Counted from the stretch's first letter, positions 1 to 10,464 are shown. The stretch is DNA of 64,000 bases from Diplonema papillatum (GCA_030068145.1 JAPJBO010000266.1:1-64000), one strand, 5' to 3'. Notes: a model not told the origin generated them from the sequence alone. Made by a program: numbers and translations.

Positions 1-273
1 TGGTGGGGCGCGACCGGACGAAGCGGTCCACCCTGTTGCAGGGGGTAGTGTCACTGCATCGCGGGTTGTTTTACCTGGTCGGACCTGCTCGCTAGCAGGC
101 CAGCCCAGGTCGCAGTGAGACTGGCGTTCACTGTGTGCTGAAGAAGCATTTCTTTGGGTTCTCGCTCCGGAAGCAACCGGATACCGGCAGCCCCGCTGTA
201 CCAACATGGCTTGTACAGTGTCCCGCGCTCCAAAAAAAAAAAGTACGTGCGCTCGGCTAAGGCCGGCGCGTGG
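1..273. other. Non-coding flank, no gene seen
   Basis: No recognisable coding or RNA feature. The last 30 bases hold a GC-rich palindromic stretch (GGCCGGCGCG) that recurs before the second copy of the adjacent element at 5,755-5,770. Confidence 0.4.
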
Positions 274-1226
274 CGAGACTGGAGGCAGCAGTTAAAGTTC
301 GGGGAACAGTAAAGTTCGGGCTAAGCTAAGTTCGGGCAATGCTGGTGAAGCTAAGTTCGAGTGATGCTAAGTTCGGGCGTTGCTAAGTTCGGGCGTTGCT
401 AAGTTCTGGTGCTAAGCGCTCAGGCTGCGCTGGTACTAAAAAAAAGTTCCGGCACGAGCGAAGTTCGGCCAGGGTGGTAAAGTCCGGTGAAGCCAAGGTC
501 GGTGCTGTGCCCGGGGGGGGACACCCCCCCGACCCACCGAGTACGGGAAAAGTTTGGCGCTGGTACCCGGGTTTGCGCCCCCCCGGACCCCCCCGCCGCC
601 CCCGGCGAAGCAGAGTTCGGGCGCAGCTAAGTTCAGACGATATAAGTTTCGAGTGATGCTAAGTTCGGGCGCAGCTAGTTCTGGTGAAGCAAAGTTCGGG
701 CGCAGCTGAGTTCGGGCGAAGCAACGCTCGGGCGAAGCTAAGTTCTGGCGAAGCAAAGTTCGGGCGCTGCAAAGTTCGGGCGATGCTAAATTCTGGTACG
801 GGCGCAGCTGAGTTCGGACGAAGCAAAGTTCGCGTGAAGCTAAGCAAAGTTCGGTTCTCGTAGCAGTTTGGCCTGTGATGGCAAGCTCGGCCGCCCGACT
901 CCGTTTCCCGGGGTGACCAAATACCGCGAGATACTGAGAAACTCCGCCAAAAACGCAAATTTCGGGCACATAAGACCCCGAAACCCAACAAACCTCGAAA
1001 ACCATCTTCGACCGGAAAAGTGTGAGGGGCGGGGTTCGAACCCGGGCCGACCGGCCTGAAGGCCGGCGCCCGCTCACTCTGCCACCCCCGTGCATTTTCC
1101 CAAGGGAAAAAAGCTTACTCTGAACTATTTCCAGTTCAAAACAAACGGTTTCATAATTGTTGCAAAAGCCGGGTTGGCTCGAATAGAGGCTATTCACATT
1201 GCATGTTCATAGGACCTCCAGTCTCG
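274..1226 (+). mobile_element. Non-autonomous inverted-repeat element, copy A
   Basis: The element begins CGAGACTGGAGG (274-285) and ends with the reverse complement CCTCCAGTCTCG (1215-1226), a 12-bp terminal inverted repeat. Just inside the left end is GCAGCAGTTAAAGTTCGGG, then a degenerate array of about 15-bp units (AAGTTCGGGCGAAGC, AAGTTCTGGTGAAGC) from 295 to 855. A tail at 895-1020 is shared with copy B (5771-7157). No transposase is visible inside. Open frames across the array arise because the unit length is a multiple of three, so I do not treat them as genes. I found no clear target-site duplication. Confidence 0.6.
1022..1090 (-). other. tRNA-like sequence with A-box and B-box
   Basis: On the minus strand TGGCAGAGTGAGCGGG resembles a Pol III A box and GGGTTCGAACCCCG a B box at normal tRNA spacing. 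The acceptor stem pairs only in part. The anticodon arm collapses into a GGCC-TTCA-GGCC palindrome that cannot make a seven-base loop. It is probably a tRNA relic or the Pol III head of a SINE, captured in the tail of the surrounding element, rather than a working tRNA. Confidence 0.4.
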
Positions 1227-1296
1227 AAAAAAGCTGCTCAAGAAGATGCCGAAGGGCACGGCGGCCGGCCCCTCCGGGCTGTCAGCTCAGCACCTG

Positions 1297-2029
1297 CTAC
1301 TGGGGGGGGTCAAATACTGTAGGTAGTCAAATACAATATTATTGGCAAATACAATAGGTACGCTGAAAAGGGGGTTTTCGTGAGCATAGTCTTGGAATAC
1401 AATATTATTTGTCCTCAGTGGGGGTTTGCAGGGGTTTCCACGGGCTTCCCCACTCGAGAGCAGCTTCTTTTTCGAGAGAAGTTCAATGTGGAACACACCT
1501 GAAGCCGGGAGTCCAATCTTACAGCTTGATTTCGCTGTCGATGGCATTTTCCTCGGATTCGGATTCAATAATTTCTGAGAACCACCCGAACCCGAATAGA
1601 AATGGCCCGCTTTTTTTTAGCACGTGGTCCAGCGGTTCCCACACCCACATGTGGTGCTGAGGGTGCTGGTTCGATTCCTGGCGGAGTGGTTTTTCCAAAG
1701 TCTGAAGTGCCACCTGGGGGTCAGATTTTAGGCTATATCGAGTGTAGAAAAGGTGCCGATACATGCCAGGGATAGCTCTTTCCGTCCCGCAACGTTTTTG
1801 CCAAATTTCCTCCATTGTTAACCCCCAAGTGCCTCCCCCCAGTAGTAGCTGCCTGAACCCAACCGTCGAAATTCAATTTCAATTTTAACAGGTGGCCCAA
1901 AACCCAAAACCAGTATAATATTGTATTTGACTATGTGTCGAAATTCGGACTTTTTTGAAAACCCGATTTTCTCTATCCTCCCCCAGCAAATACAATATTA
2001 TACCTATTGTATTTGACCCCCCCCAGTAG
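1297..2029. mobile_element. MITE with G-tract terminal repeats and 5-bp target duplication
   Basis: This 733-bp element starts CTACTGGGGGGGGTCAAAT and ends with its inverse, GTATTTGACCCCCCCCAGTAG less one base at the limits. It is flanked on both sides by ACCTG (1292-1296 and 2030-2034). Subterminal AATACAATATTAT motifs repeat at both ends. It encodes no transposase. A tRNA-like segment lies inside (1619-1690). A decayed relative sits at 5009-5581. The host sequence is a reverse transcriptase reading frame that becomes continuous when the element is removed, so both boundaries and the duplication are well supported. Confidence 0.88.
1619..1690 (+). other. tRNA-like Pol III segment inside the MITE
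   Basis: TGGTCCAGCGGTT (A-box-like) is followed 43 bp later by GGTTCGATTCC (B-box-like), about the spacing in a tRNA gene, and a T run follows soon after. The stems do not pair well enough for a functional tRNA. The same segment is retained in the second element copy at about 5,267-5,335, with both boxes intact despite divergence nearby. Confidence 0.45.
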
Positions 2030-2754
2030 ACCTGTGGGACAGCTCCGGCTCCTTCAAGGAGGCCGTGGCGGATGCCGTTTGGGCGGTCTCGTCCGGGAGG
2101 GTACCGACGGCTGCCAGGCCATACCTCTACGGGGCCAAGCTGGTCCCACTGGTCAAAAGGACGGGCGGGATCAGGCCCATCGCCTGCGGCGAGATTCTGA
2201 GGAGGGTAGCCGGCAAGGTCCTCGCGTCCGACCGGGCGGTCAAGGAACTCGGCCAAAACGTCCTCCTGCGAAGCGGGCAGGTCGGAGTAGGCGTGAAGGC
2301 CGGCGCGGACGCCGGGGTCCTGGCCGTCCGGAGGGTGGCGGCCTTGTACCGCAGGGAGGGCGGGGCAAGTAAGGGCGTCCTCCAGGTGGACCTGGAGGAC
2401 GCATTTAACTCCCTGCAGAGGGAGGCAATCATCCGCAGCGCCAGCCGGCATGCCCCCCAGGTCCTGGCCTACACCCAGGCGGCGTACGGCAAGCACTCCA
2501 TCCTGCAGGTGGTGGACAAGACGCTCACATCTGAGTGCGGGGTGCAGCAGGGGGACCCGTTGGGGCCTGCTCTTCAGCCTGGCGATGCACGACGTCGTCT
2601 CGCCGCCGCCGCCACCGGCCGAAGCAGCGGCGCCGCCGGCCGGCCCGGCGGACCCACCCGGGCCAGGGGAGGGCGTCGTGCCGCCGCCACCAGTCGGACC
2701 CGCAGGCCTCGGGCTCAGCCTATTCGCCGTCTGGCTCGGCTTCTCGCTGGAGTG

Positions 2755-3993
2755 TTGTCCCGTTCGTCAGACGGGTGGGCCTTTTTGTCGTCGAGCAGTG
2801 CCTGCCGTTCTCTGTGATGGACTCGGCCCTCTTCCGCTCCATCTTGAACCCGGTCGAGTTGGCGCGGCAGCGGCTGTGGACGAAGGAGATGGTCCATGAA
2901 ATTGGGCAATTCGCACAGGACACGGAAGAGCTGTTCTACCGGAACAACGCGGGTGCCGACGTGTTCCTGTTACTCGACGGTGCCACAGTCCGGGGTCGAC
3001 TTTTCCTCGGGTTTGCTGTCAGCAACGGGAAGGCGACCTACTTCCTGAAGAGCGCCGAGGTGCGTTGCATGACAGCAGCCAGCATCGAACGGGAAGTCGA
3101 CGAGGTGGTCGAACACCTACGCGCCAAAGCAAACTTGAACGTGTTTGCTATGGTGGCGGACAACGCTTCGGCTATGCAAAAAGCCATGACCGACTTGTGT
3201 TCTGTCGCCCGCAAGTTCAATGTGACTGCAAGAGGCGCTGATGCTGAAAGCAACGACAGCGAAACTGTTGATGCTACCGAGGAGGCCGAGAAAGCTGTCG
3301 ATGAGCTCCTGAGCGTGGCATTGAATGCCGCCAAAAAAAAAGGAATTTTTGCTTTCCGATGTGCATGCCACAGCATGCAGCTCTGCATTGGCGACATCGC
3401 TAAGCATGAATACATGAACGAAATTAGCACCTCAGTAATACAGCTCGCAGCAAAGTACAGAAAGCCCTCGGAAAAGTATGATTTGCGGCAAAAACAGATC
3501 AACGCCGGCGAAAGAAACCCTGTTGGCGTCAGGTATCCAACTGCAGTGCGTTGGAACAGTGTCTACGACACTGCGCTGAGCATTGCGCGTGTCTATGACA
3601 AGGACTCCACATACCTTCCCGACGTTACTGCAACGTTCCGCCGCCAGCTCTCCTTTTTTTTGCATGCCCTGGCCCCCTTCGCAATTGCAACCGACAAGCT
3701 ACAGAAGAACTCCGGAAACGGTCTTCTCGAGCTCCACGAGATTATCGACGGTATTGCGTTGGACCTGGCACGTCTCAAAGCTCGCTACTCACAGTGCCCG
3801 AGTGAACTTAGCGTAATCAACAGAGCCATTGAGAAAATGGTCCTACAGGGTCAAACGGAACTTTTCTTTCCCAGCACTCGACGTGCTCAAATTACTGCAT
3901 CCGAACGTCGATCAGACGGCCGACGAGGTGACAAGTGCAGTGAGTTGCAGAGTTTCTCAATATCTCGCGGTTTTGGGTCACCTTGGGTAGTTT
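2755..3993 (+). pseudogene. hAT-superfamily transposase fragment
   Basis: About 400 codons resemble the DUF659-type and central part of hAT transposases, which cut and paste DNA with 8-bp target duplications. Visible features in order: LPFSVMDSALFR near the start, LLLDGATVRGR (catalytic aspartate region), MVADNASAM, the Cys/His motif CACHSMQL, and the RWNS signature in PTAVRWNSVYD. No BED zinc finger precedes it and the C-terminal dimerisation region is missing. After about 3,950 the frame runs into the inverted repeat array shared with the neighbouring elements and stops. The upstream edge is fused to reverse-transcriptase-derived sequence, so this is a remnant. It is a possible past source of transposase for the local non-autonomous elements, but I see no matching ends. 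Confidence 0.78.
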
Positions 3994-4722
3994 GAGCCTA
4001 CCAGAACGTAGCATCGCCCATTTGCCTCACCAGAACTTTGCTTCGCCCGAACTTTGCTTTGCTTCGCCTGAACTTTGCTTTCACCAGAACTTAGGCTTTT
4101 TGCTTCACCAGAACTTAGCATCGCCCGAACTTTGCTTTTCGCCCGAACTTTGCTTCATCAGAACTTAGCATCGCCCGAACTATGCTTTGCTTCGCCTGAA
4201 CTTTGCTTCACCAGAACATAGCATCACCCGAACTTTGCTTTGCTTCGCCCGAACTTTGCCTTCACCAGAACCGGAACTTAGCTCACCAGAACTTAGCTTT
4301 GCTTCGCCCGAACTTTGCGTTCACCAGAATTAGCCTCACCAGAACTTAGCTTCACCCGAACTATGCTTTGCTTCCCCGAACTTAGCATCGCCCATTTGCC
4401 TCACCAGAACTTTGCTTCGCCCGAACTTTGCTTTGCTTCGCCTGAACTTTGCTTTCACCAGAACTTAGCCTCATGCTTGGCTTTGCCCGAACTTTGCTTC
4501 ATCAGAACTTAGCATCGCCCGAACTTTGCTTTGCTTCGAACGAACTTTGCTTTCAAGAGTTAGCCTCACCAGAACTTTGCTCGCCCGAACTATGCTTTCA
4601 CCAGAACTCAGCCTCACCAGAACTTAGCTTCACCCGAACTATGCTTTGCTTTGCCCAGAACTTAGCATCGCCCGAACTTTGCTTTGCTTCGCCCGAACTT
4701 TGCCTTCACCAGAACCGGAACT
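3955..4722 (-). repeat. Inverted arm of the AAGTTCGGGCGAAGC array family
   Basis: This is the reverse complement of 6178-6925: the unit GCTTCGCCCGAACTT with variants repeats about forty times. The outer end (TCTCAATATCTCGCGG to GAGCCTACCAGAACGTAGC) matches the inverse of 6840-6925 base for base over long stretches. The two arms could fold into a hairpin with about 1.4 kb between them. Open frames here are repeat-driven. Confidence 0.7.
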
Positions 4723-4723
4723 T

Positions 4724-5008
4724 ATCACACTGCCATAATGGAAAGATCTAAGGAAACACGGACTATAATGGAAAGATCTAAGGAAACACGGACTATAATG
4801 GAAATATCTAAGGAACACGGACTATAATGGAAAGATCTAAGGAAACACAGACTATAATGGAAAGATCTAAGGGCTTGGACTATAATGGCAAAATCTAAGG
4901 AAGATGGACTATAGTGGAAAGATCTAAGCGACCTGGACTATAATGGCAAAATCTAAGGAAACACGGACTATAATGGCAAAATCTAACAAAACACGGACTA
5001 TAATGGCA
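4724..5008 (+). repeat. 30-bp tandem array (GGACTATAATGGAAAGATCT)
   Basis: Nine or ten direct copies of a unit of about 30 bp built on GGACTATAATGGAAAGATCT plus AAGGAAACAC, with point changes and small indels. There are no unique spacers, so it is a minisatellite and not a CRISPR. It sits between the inverted array and the second G-tract MITE. Confidence 0.85.
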
Positions 5009-5581
5009 ATTGACTCGCTGAAATGGGGGTTTCGTTGAGCATTGTTCGGAATACAATATTATTTGTCCCCAGTGGGGTTTCGCAGGGGGTTCCACGGGCT
5101 TCCCCTCGCGAGAGCAGCTTCTTTTTCGAGAGAAGTTCAATGTGGAACACTCCTGAAGCCAATCCTCCTACTTGATTTCGCTATCTGTGGCATTTTCCTC
5201 AGGTCAGGGATCCATAATTCCTAAGGCCCGCACCCAAACAAAAGTAAATGGCCCGCTTTTTCTAGCCCGTGGTCCAGCGGTCACCACACCCACATGTGAT
5301 GCTGAGGGTGCTGGTTCGATTCCTCGGCGGAGTGGTTTCCAAAGTCTGAAATGCCATCTGGGGGCCAGATTTTTGGCCACATCGAGTGTAGAAAAGGTGC
5401 CATACATGCCGGGGGGTAGCTCTTTCCACCCCACAAAATATTTGCCAAATTTTCTCCGTTGTTGACCTGCAAGTGCCTGCAGCCAGACTATCAGCATCCA
5501 GACTGTTTGAAAACCCTGTTTTCTCTATCCTTCCCCTCCAAATACAATATTATACCTATTGTATTTGGGCCCCCCCAGTAG
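5009..5581. mobile_element. Decayed second copy of the G-tract MITE
   Basis: The interior aligns with 1363-2029, including GTTCCACGGGCTTCCCC, the tRNA-like segment and the AATACAATATTATACC right end. The right terminus reads GGGCCCCCCCAGTAG and ends at 5581. The left terminal repeat is missing, replaced by the edge of the 30-bp array. Its right end abuts the 121-bp inverted repeat at 5580-5700. Confidence 0.75.
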
Positions 5582-5700
5582 AGGTATGCTAATAGCTCTA
5601 TCGAGCCAACCCCACTTTTTAGGGGGTCCGCGGGCGAAGCCCGGGGGCACTTTTTTATAGTGTCGTTTCGTAAAGGGTCTCCTTAGGAAGTTTTCCCCCT
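5580..5700. repeat. Left arm of a 121-bp inverted repeat pair
   Basis: Reverse complement of 7030-7151 with very few differences, including a CCCGGGCTTCGCCCGCGG hairpin. The pair brackets most of element copy B, with about 1.3 kb between the arms. Confidence 0.8.
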
Positions 5701-5770
5701 TGGATAGACGCGAAAAGGGAGCCAAGTAGCCAACACAAGTACATTTGCGCCGGTAAAGACCGGCGCCCAG

Positions 5771-7157
5771 CGAGACTAGAGGCAGCAGTTAAAGTTCGGG
5801 AACAGTAAAGTTCGGACGAAGCTAAGTTCGGGAGAAGTAAGGCAAAGTTCGGGTGCAGGCAAAGTTTGGGCGATGCTAAGTTCTGGCGAAGCAAATTTCG
5901 GGCGAAGCTAAGTTCTGCTGAAGCGAAGCAAAGTTCTGGTGAAGCAAAGTTCGGGGGAAGCTCAGTTCGGCGAAGTAGTTCTGGTGAAGCAAAGTTCGGG
6001 TGAAGCCAAGTCAATGCAAAGTTCGGGTGAAGCTAAGTTTTGGGGAGGCTAAGCTCTGGTGAAAACAAAGTTCGGGCAAAGCAAAGCAAAGTTCAACTGA
6101 AACTAAGTTCTGCTGAAAGCAAAGTTCGAGCGATGCTATGTTCTGGTGAAGTCAAGTTCGGGCGAAGCTGAGTCAAAGCAAAGTTCGGGTGAAGCTAAGT
6201 TCTGGTGAAGCTAAGTTCGGGCGAAGCTAAGCAAAGTTCGGGCGATGCTAAGTTCTGGTGAAGTGCCACCACCGTCTGCCCCTGTCCAACAACCCTCTCA
6301 AAAGTCCTGCTCAGCACCGGTGACTGGCAGGTCTCATCGGGCCTCGACAACAAAAAGCCCGACCCGTGACTAACGGGACAACACTCCGAGCCAGACGGCG
6401 ACCAACAGCTGAGCCCGAGGGCCGGTTGAGACTTTCGAGCGTGGCAGTGTAACTGTAAGGCCAGTCAAGAAGCATTGCAAGCGTTGCCCTTGCGGCGCCG
6501 CTTGCCGATTCCGTCGTCAGTGGAATAGCGGGACTGTACTCAGTAAACGACTGCCGAGCGGTTCTGGACGGCGCAGGCCCGTTGACGGTGGAGGGGTCTG
6601 CGGGTCTGTCAGTGGGGGTTGGAAGAGGATGGGTCTGCAGTTCGGGTGCTCGTGTCGGTGTTTGCGCCGGCCAAATTGCGGCAGCTTCTTGAGACCCAGC
6701 CTTTGCCCCAGGCTCAATCCGACTCTTTTTTTCCGAGCCGCAGCTGGCGGCTGTGGCTGCGAGCAGCTCGCGAATGCGCGAACGCAGTTTCTCCGATGCT
6801 AAGTTCTGCGAAAGCAAAGTTCGGGCGAAGCAAAGTTCTGGTGAGGCAAATGGGCGATGCTACGTTCTGGTAGGCTGACTCAAACTACCCAAGGTGGCCC
6901 AAAACCGCGAGATATTGAGAAACTCTGCAAAAAACGCAAGTTTCGGGCACATTAGACCTGAAAGCCAACGAACCCCGAAAAATCATTATCGACCGGAAAA
7001 GTGTCCTCGCCATTACGGTGTCAGTTCCAGGGGGGAAAACTTCCTAAGGAGACCCTTTACGAAACGACACTATAAAAAAGTGCCCCCGGGCTTCGCCCGC
7101 GGACCCCCTAAAAAGTGGGGCTGGCTCGATAGAGCTATTAGCATACCTCTAGTCTCG
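5771..7157 (+). mobile_element. Non-autonomous inverted-repeat element, copy B
   Basis: Same family as 274-1226: it begins CGAGACTAGAGG (5771-5782) followed by GCAGCAGTTAAAGTTCGGG, and ends CCTCTAGTCTCG (7146-7157). It has arrays of the AAGTTCGGGCGAAGC unit on both sides of a non-repetitive core at 6262-6795. The tail (GACCGGAAAAGTGT and upstream) is shared with copy A. The core has a 168-codon minus-strand open frame rich in Ala, Pro and Ser that I do not recognise and doubt is a gene. Confidence 0.6.
7030..7151. repeat. Right arm of the 121-bp inverted repeat pair
   Basis: Partner of 5580-5700. It falls within the right end of element copy B, so copy B probably carries this sequence natively and the left arm is a second, inverted fragment. 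Confidence 0.78.
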
Positions 7158-8848
7158 GAAAATAGCACGAGAAAACGCACTCGTAGCGCAGGCGAACCCG
7201 AGCGACGTAACCGTCACCGGGGGGGGGCAAAAGGCCGCCGAGAGGCCAACGGCTCAAACGCAGCCCAGATACCGACCAAGGTCCTCGGGGACATGCCACG
7301 CTAGCGAAACACTTCTTTCTTTCTTTCTTTCTTACTCTCTTATTTCTTTACTTATTTCCGTCTTCTTTCTTATTTCCTTCGTCGACCCCCCCCTTCCTAT
7401 CCCCTAACCTGTGGACCTGTCACTCGTGCGCGTGTCTCTTGGCGCAAACGGGCTAGTAACGCTTGACCGTTCCGGATGCTGCTCTTCTGAGCGGCTGAAG
7501 GAACAGTGCTTGTTTTTCATTCATTCATTCATTGCCCCCCCCGTAGCAGACCTTTTTCAACGAGTTTTTGCTCGCGAGCAGCTCCGATGAAGAGAGTCGT
7601 GAGAAATGGATCCGGCGACCAAAAAAGTATGTGCGCGTTTCTTGGGTTCGTACGAGGTAAAGGGCACCGGGTTACGGCGGATATGAACCTACCAGTTTTG
7701 CAATGATAAATCCCCTGTTTTGTGACATTCTTTCGCTGGCCCGTGTAGCAGACCTTTCTCGTCGACTTTATGCTCCGATGAGGAGATTTGTGCAAAATGG
7801 ACCCAGGGAACCCATAGTATGTGCGTGGTTCGTTGAGGCTTTCCGATGTTCAGGGCACCAGGCATGAAAACTACACCGCGGAATGCAAAACTTTGCATCA
7901 CAGAATCATGCCAAAACGGTCAAAGCTACCAGTGCAATAATGTTGTTTCGTCGGGGTCAAATGTCAAAAAACGCACCCTGCGGGAATTGATAATTTCACG
8001 TGCACAGGCATTTGAACCAAGAAATCTGAAATGGAAACTTCAATTTCCACGATTTCCGTTTTCACGCGGATCCACGTCCCGGTCCCTGGCTCGACGAACC
8101 ACGTACCAACTCTTTGGCCCCCGGGTCTACTATCCACCGATCTCTTCATCGGAGCTGATCTCGAGCAAAAAGTCGTCGAAAAAGGTCTGGTACTGTGGAC
8201 CGGCTTCCAGGGCCAGGATCAGGCCCACAGTCGTAATGGGGAAGCACCCACTGCGACCCAGACTCATGGGGAAGCGTGGGGGGGGTGCAACTCAAAAAAT
8301 TTCTGGCGTTTATTGTGGTTTAGAGGTTCGGTGTTTTAGGGTCTCCGGTTGACCATTGTCATCGTCGTTGTAATTTCTGCTCACAAAAACCCGAGAACGA
8401 CGCCCAAACTATGGTTTCAACACTTTTTTTTTCGTTTTTTTGAGCTTTTTGAGGTGTGAAAACCGTAATTTTTTTTCCAGCACCGGAGAGCACCGCCAGC
8501 ACCGCGGTGCTGGTGCTCAGCACCGGCCAGCACCGGTGCCAGCCCCCACACTGCCGCTGGGCGACTGGCTGGGCGACTGGCTGGGCAGCTGGCTGGGCGA
8601 CTGGCTCCGTTTTGCATCACAGCCGCGCCAAAACGACGGGCCACCGGCGTTGCTGACGTGGTCACCGTATTTCAAAACAGCCGCGGCAATCCCGCCATGC
8701 ACTGCTCGTAAGCGCCCAGTGCTATCTGGGAGAGGACTGGTGCGGCTTCTGCTGCCATCTTTCCTTGTTTCAGCGTAACTTTGTTCACGATCATCCTGAA
8801 CGTGAACGTACAGTACGGATGATCCAACGCCCAACTTCACAAAGATAC
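7158..8848. other. Intergenic region with three diverged copies of one repeat
   Basis: No gene. A TTTC microsatellite lies at 7313-7333. Two direct copies of a repeat start GTAGCAGACCTTT at 7543 and 7746 and share CTCCGATGARGAGA. A third, inverted copy lies at about 8110-8205. Positions 8499-8550 are a GC-rich palindromic run of CCAGCACCG motifs, and 8559-8608 is a 12-bp tandem repeat (GGGCGACTGGCT, four copies). Confidence 0.6.
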
Positions 8849-10021
8849 GGGTGATTCCCCATTATGCTATTAAAGTTTGCTAATTTCCCCATTATGCTAT
8901 TAAAGCTGCTAATTTCCCCATTATGCTATTAAAGTTTGCAAATTTCCCCATTATGCCATTAAAACATTTTTTTGGGTTTTGGCGGGTTTCCACCCGTTTT
9001 CCACAGTTTCCCGCGGCCTCTACCACGAACATGTCCAACCTTTTCGGGAATGGCTTCCCGCAAACCCTTGTTACGTATGTGAGGATACGGCTAATAGCTT
9101 GCTGGTCATGAAATCATCAGTACACTCCTTCCGGAGTCCTTGGTTGGTCCAAGACATGAAGCATGGCCGACGGGAACACGTTCAAACCCGAAGTGCCCGC
9201 CCTGGCACTTCGGGTTTGACCCGGCGCCCATCATGGCCACCGCAGCGGCATTCCACTGTATCTGAATCCACAACTGTGACAACACAAAACTGGGCTCATG
9301 AAATGATGAAAAGCCTCATCAAATTTCCAAATGAGTACCACAAAGGTCCACGCTGCAGTGCAGCCTACAGTATGGAAGCGTTGCTTTGCTACAGTGCAGC
9401 TGAGACAGTGAGAGCTTAGCTTCGGTGCAGCTGTCTTTAGTCTGCTCCAACTTAGTCTGGTGTCAGATCACCAGCTGAGCTGTCAGTGCGAACCCTGCTG
9501 ACCCCTTTTGGTGAACATGCTGATTGTTTCCCGCGGACCAGCACAGTGCCAAGACGCTGTGAGTCGGAGTCACAGTGTGACTTGCAAAGTTAACTGTCCG
9601 GTGGAAATAAGCCGTTTTCTCGAAACAATCTACTGACAGTAGGCTAAGTAGCGCCGTCGAATCGATTTCATCAAACGACTGCTCGCGTTAGGCACGGTTA
9701 GAAAGTGCATTGTCATTATCTTCCTCGAAAATGGACAAAACTACTCACAAAAAGTCTTGACCAGACTACCTGTGCTGTACTACGACCGCCAGTAGCCCAG
9801 TCGCAGAATGGGGAAATTAGCAAACCTTAATGGCATAATGGGGAAATTAGCGCCACTTTAATAGCATAATGGGGAAATTAGCACCATAATGGGGAAATTA
9901 TCAACTTTAATAGCATAATGGGGAAATTAGCAAAAAACCCCCCCAGAATGGGGAAATTAGCAGCTTTAATAGCACAATGGGGAAATTAGCAAACTTTAAT
10001 AGCATGATGGGGAATGTCCCC
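8849..10021. mobile_element. hAT-like non-autonomous element with 8-bp target duplication
   Basis: This 1,173-bp element is flanked by AAAGATAC at 8841-8848 and 10022-10029. The ends are GGGTGATTCCCCAT and, inverted, GGGGACATTCCCCAT. Inside both ends is the same array in opposite orientation, a unit of about 30 bp (CCCCATTATGCTATTAAAG plus TTTGCTAATTT). It runs from 8860 to 8965 at the left and from 9808 to 10010 at the right. The 8-bp duplication is what hAT transposases make. The core (8970-9805) shows no gene. It has a perfect 15-bp stem with 6-base loop at 9183-9218 (CAAACCCGAAGTGCC and its inverse). Confidence 0.82.
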
Positions 10022-10464
10022 AAAGATACACGAAAAGCGGGTACATGACGAAGGTTGCCCCGAGGAGGCGTGAACTTCCCAAGCCATTGCAACTCTGAAA
10101 GAGGTTGTCGAGAACTTCGTCAAGATGGTGACGAAGACTGGTGGATGAGTGCAAGACAGATGGTACGCTCAGCGAAATGTGCGCCTGTTTTTCGAGGAGC
10201 GCTGTTTTCAGAGCCTTTTGCGCGGGCAGACCACGAGGGAAAAAAAACGAGAGTATTTGTTGCCCCTCCTCCCTTCCAAACTCAGAAAACCAGAAACCTG
10301 GAGAAAACATTGCCAAACAAAAATGAAAAAAAATCTGGGTGGAGGTCAAATTTTGCTAAGTACACCCAGCGTTTAAATCACGTACACCCCTGCTCTGCGC
10401 TGCCAGTAACTGCCAGTAACAGCCAGTAACCACCAGGTAGACTGCCATGGTACATAAGCTAAAA

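Larger units (their letters stand above)
1227..2735 (+). pseudogene. LINE-type reverse transcriptase fragment, split by a MITE and frameshifted
   Basis: This is a fragment of a non-LTR retrotransposon reverse transcriptase, which would copy element RNA at a nicked target. The first block (1228-1296) encodes a piece ending AAGPSGLSAQHL. The second (from 2035) continues WDSSGSFKEA, then shows RT hallmarks: the IRPIACGE region, LQVDLEDAFNSL (the aspartate-bearing motif A region) and GVQQGDPLGP. Removing the inserted element at 1297-2029 plus one copy of its 5-bp duplication restores the frame exactly. Near 2565 the frame slips: after DPLGP, the expected LFSLAMHDVV lies in the next frame. No YADD box follows, and the sequence runs into Pro/Ala-rich codons before the hAT fragment. 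It is 5'-truncated, abutting copy A, and dead. Confidence 0.8.

Noticed and set aside
436..1197. 253-codon minus-strand open frame
   Set aside because: Runs through the AAGTTCGGGCGAAGC array, whose units keep frames open. The encoded 'protein' is a low-complexity repeat found in several frames.
4724..5008. Possible CRISPR-like array of 30-bp repeats
   Set aside because: Repeats are directly adjacent without unique spacers, and the sequence is eukaryotic. It is a minisatellite.
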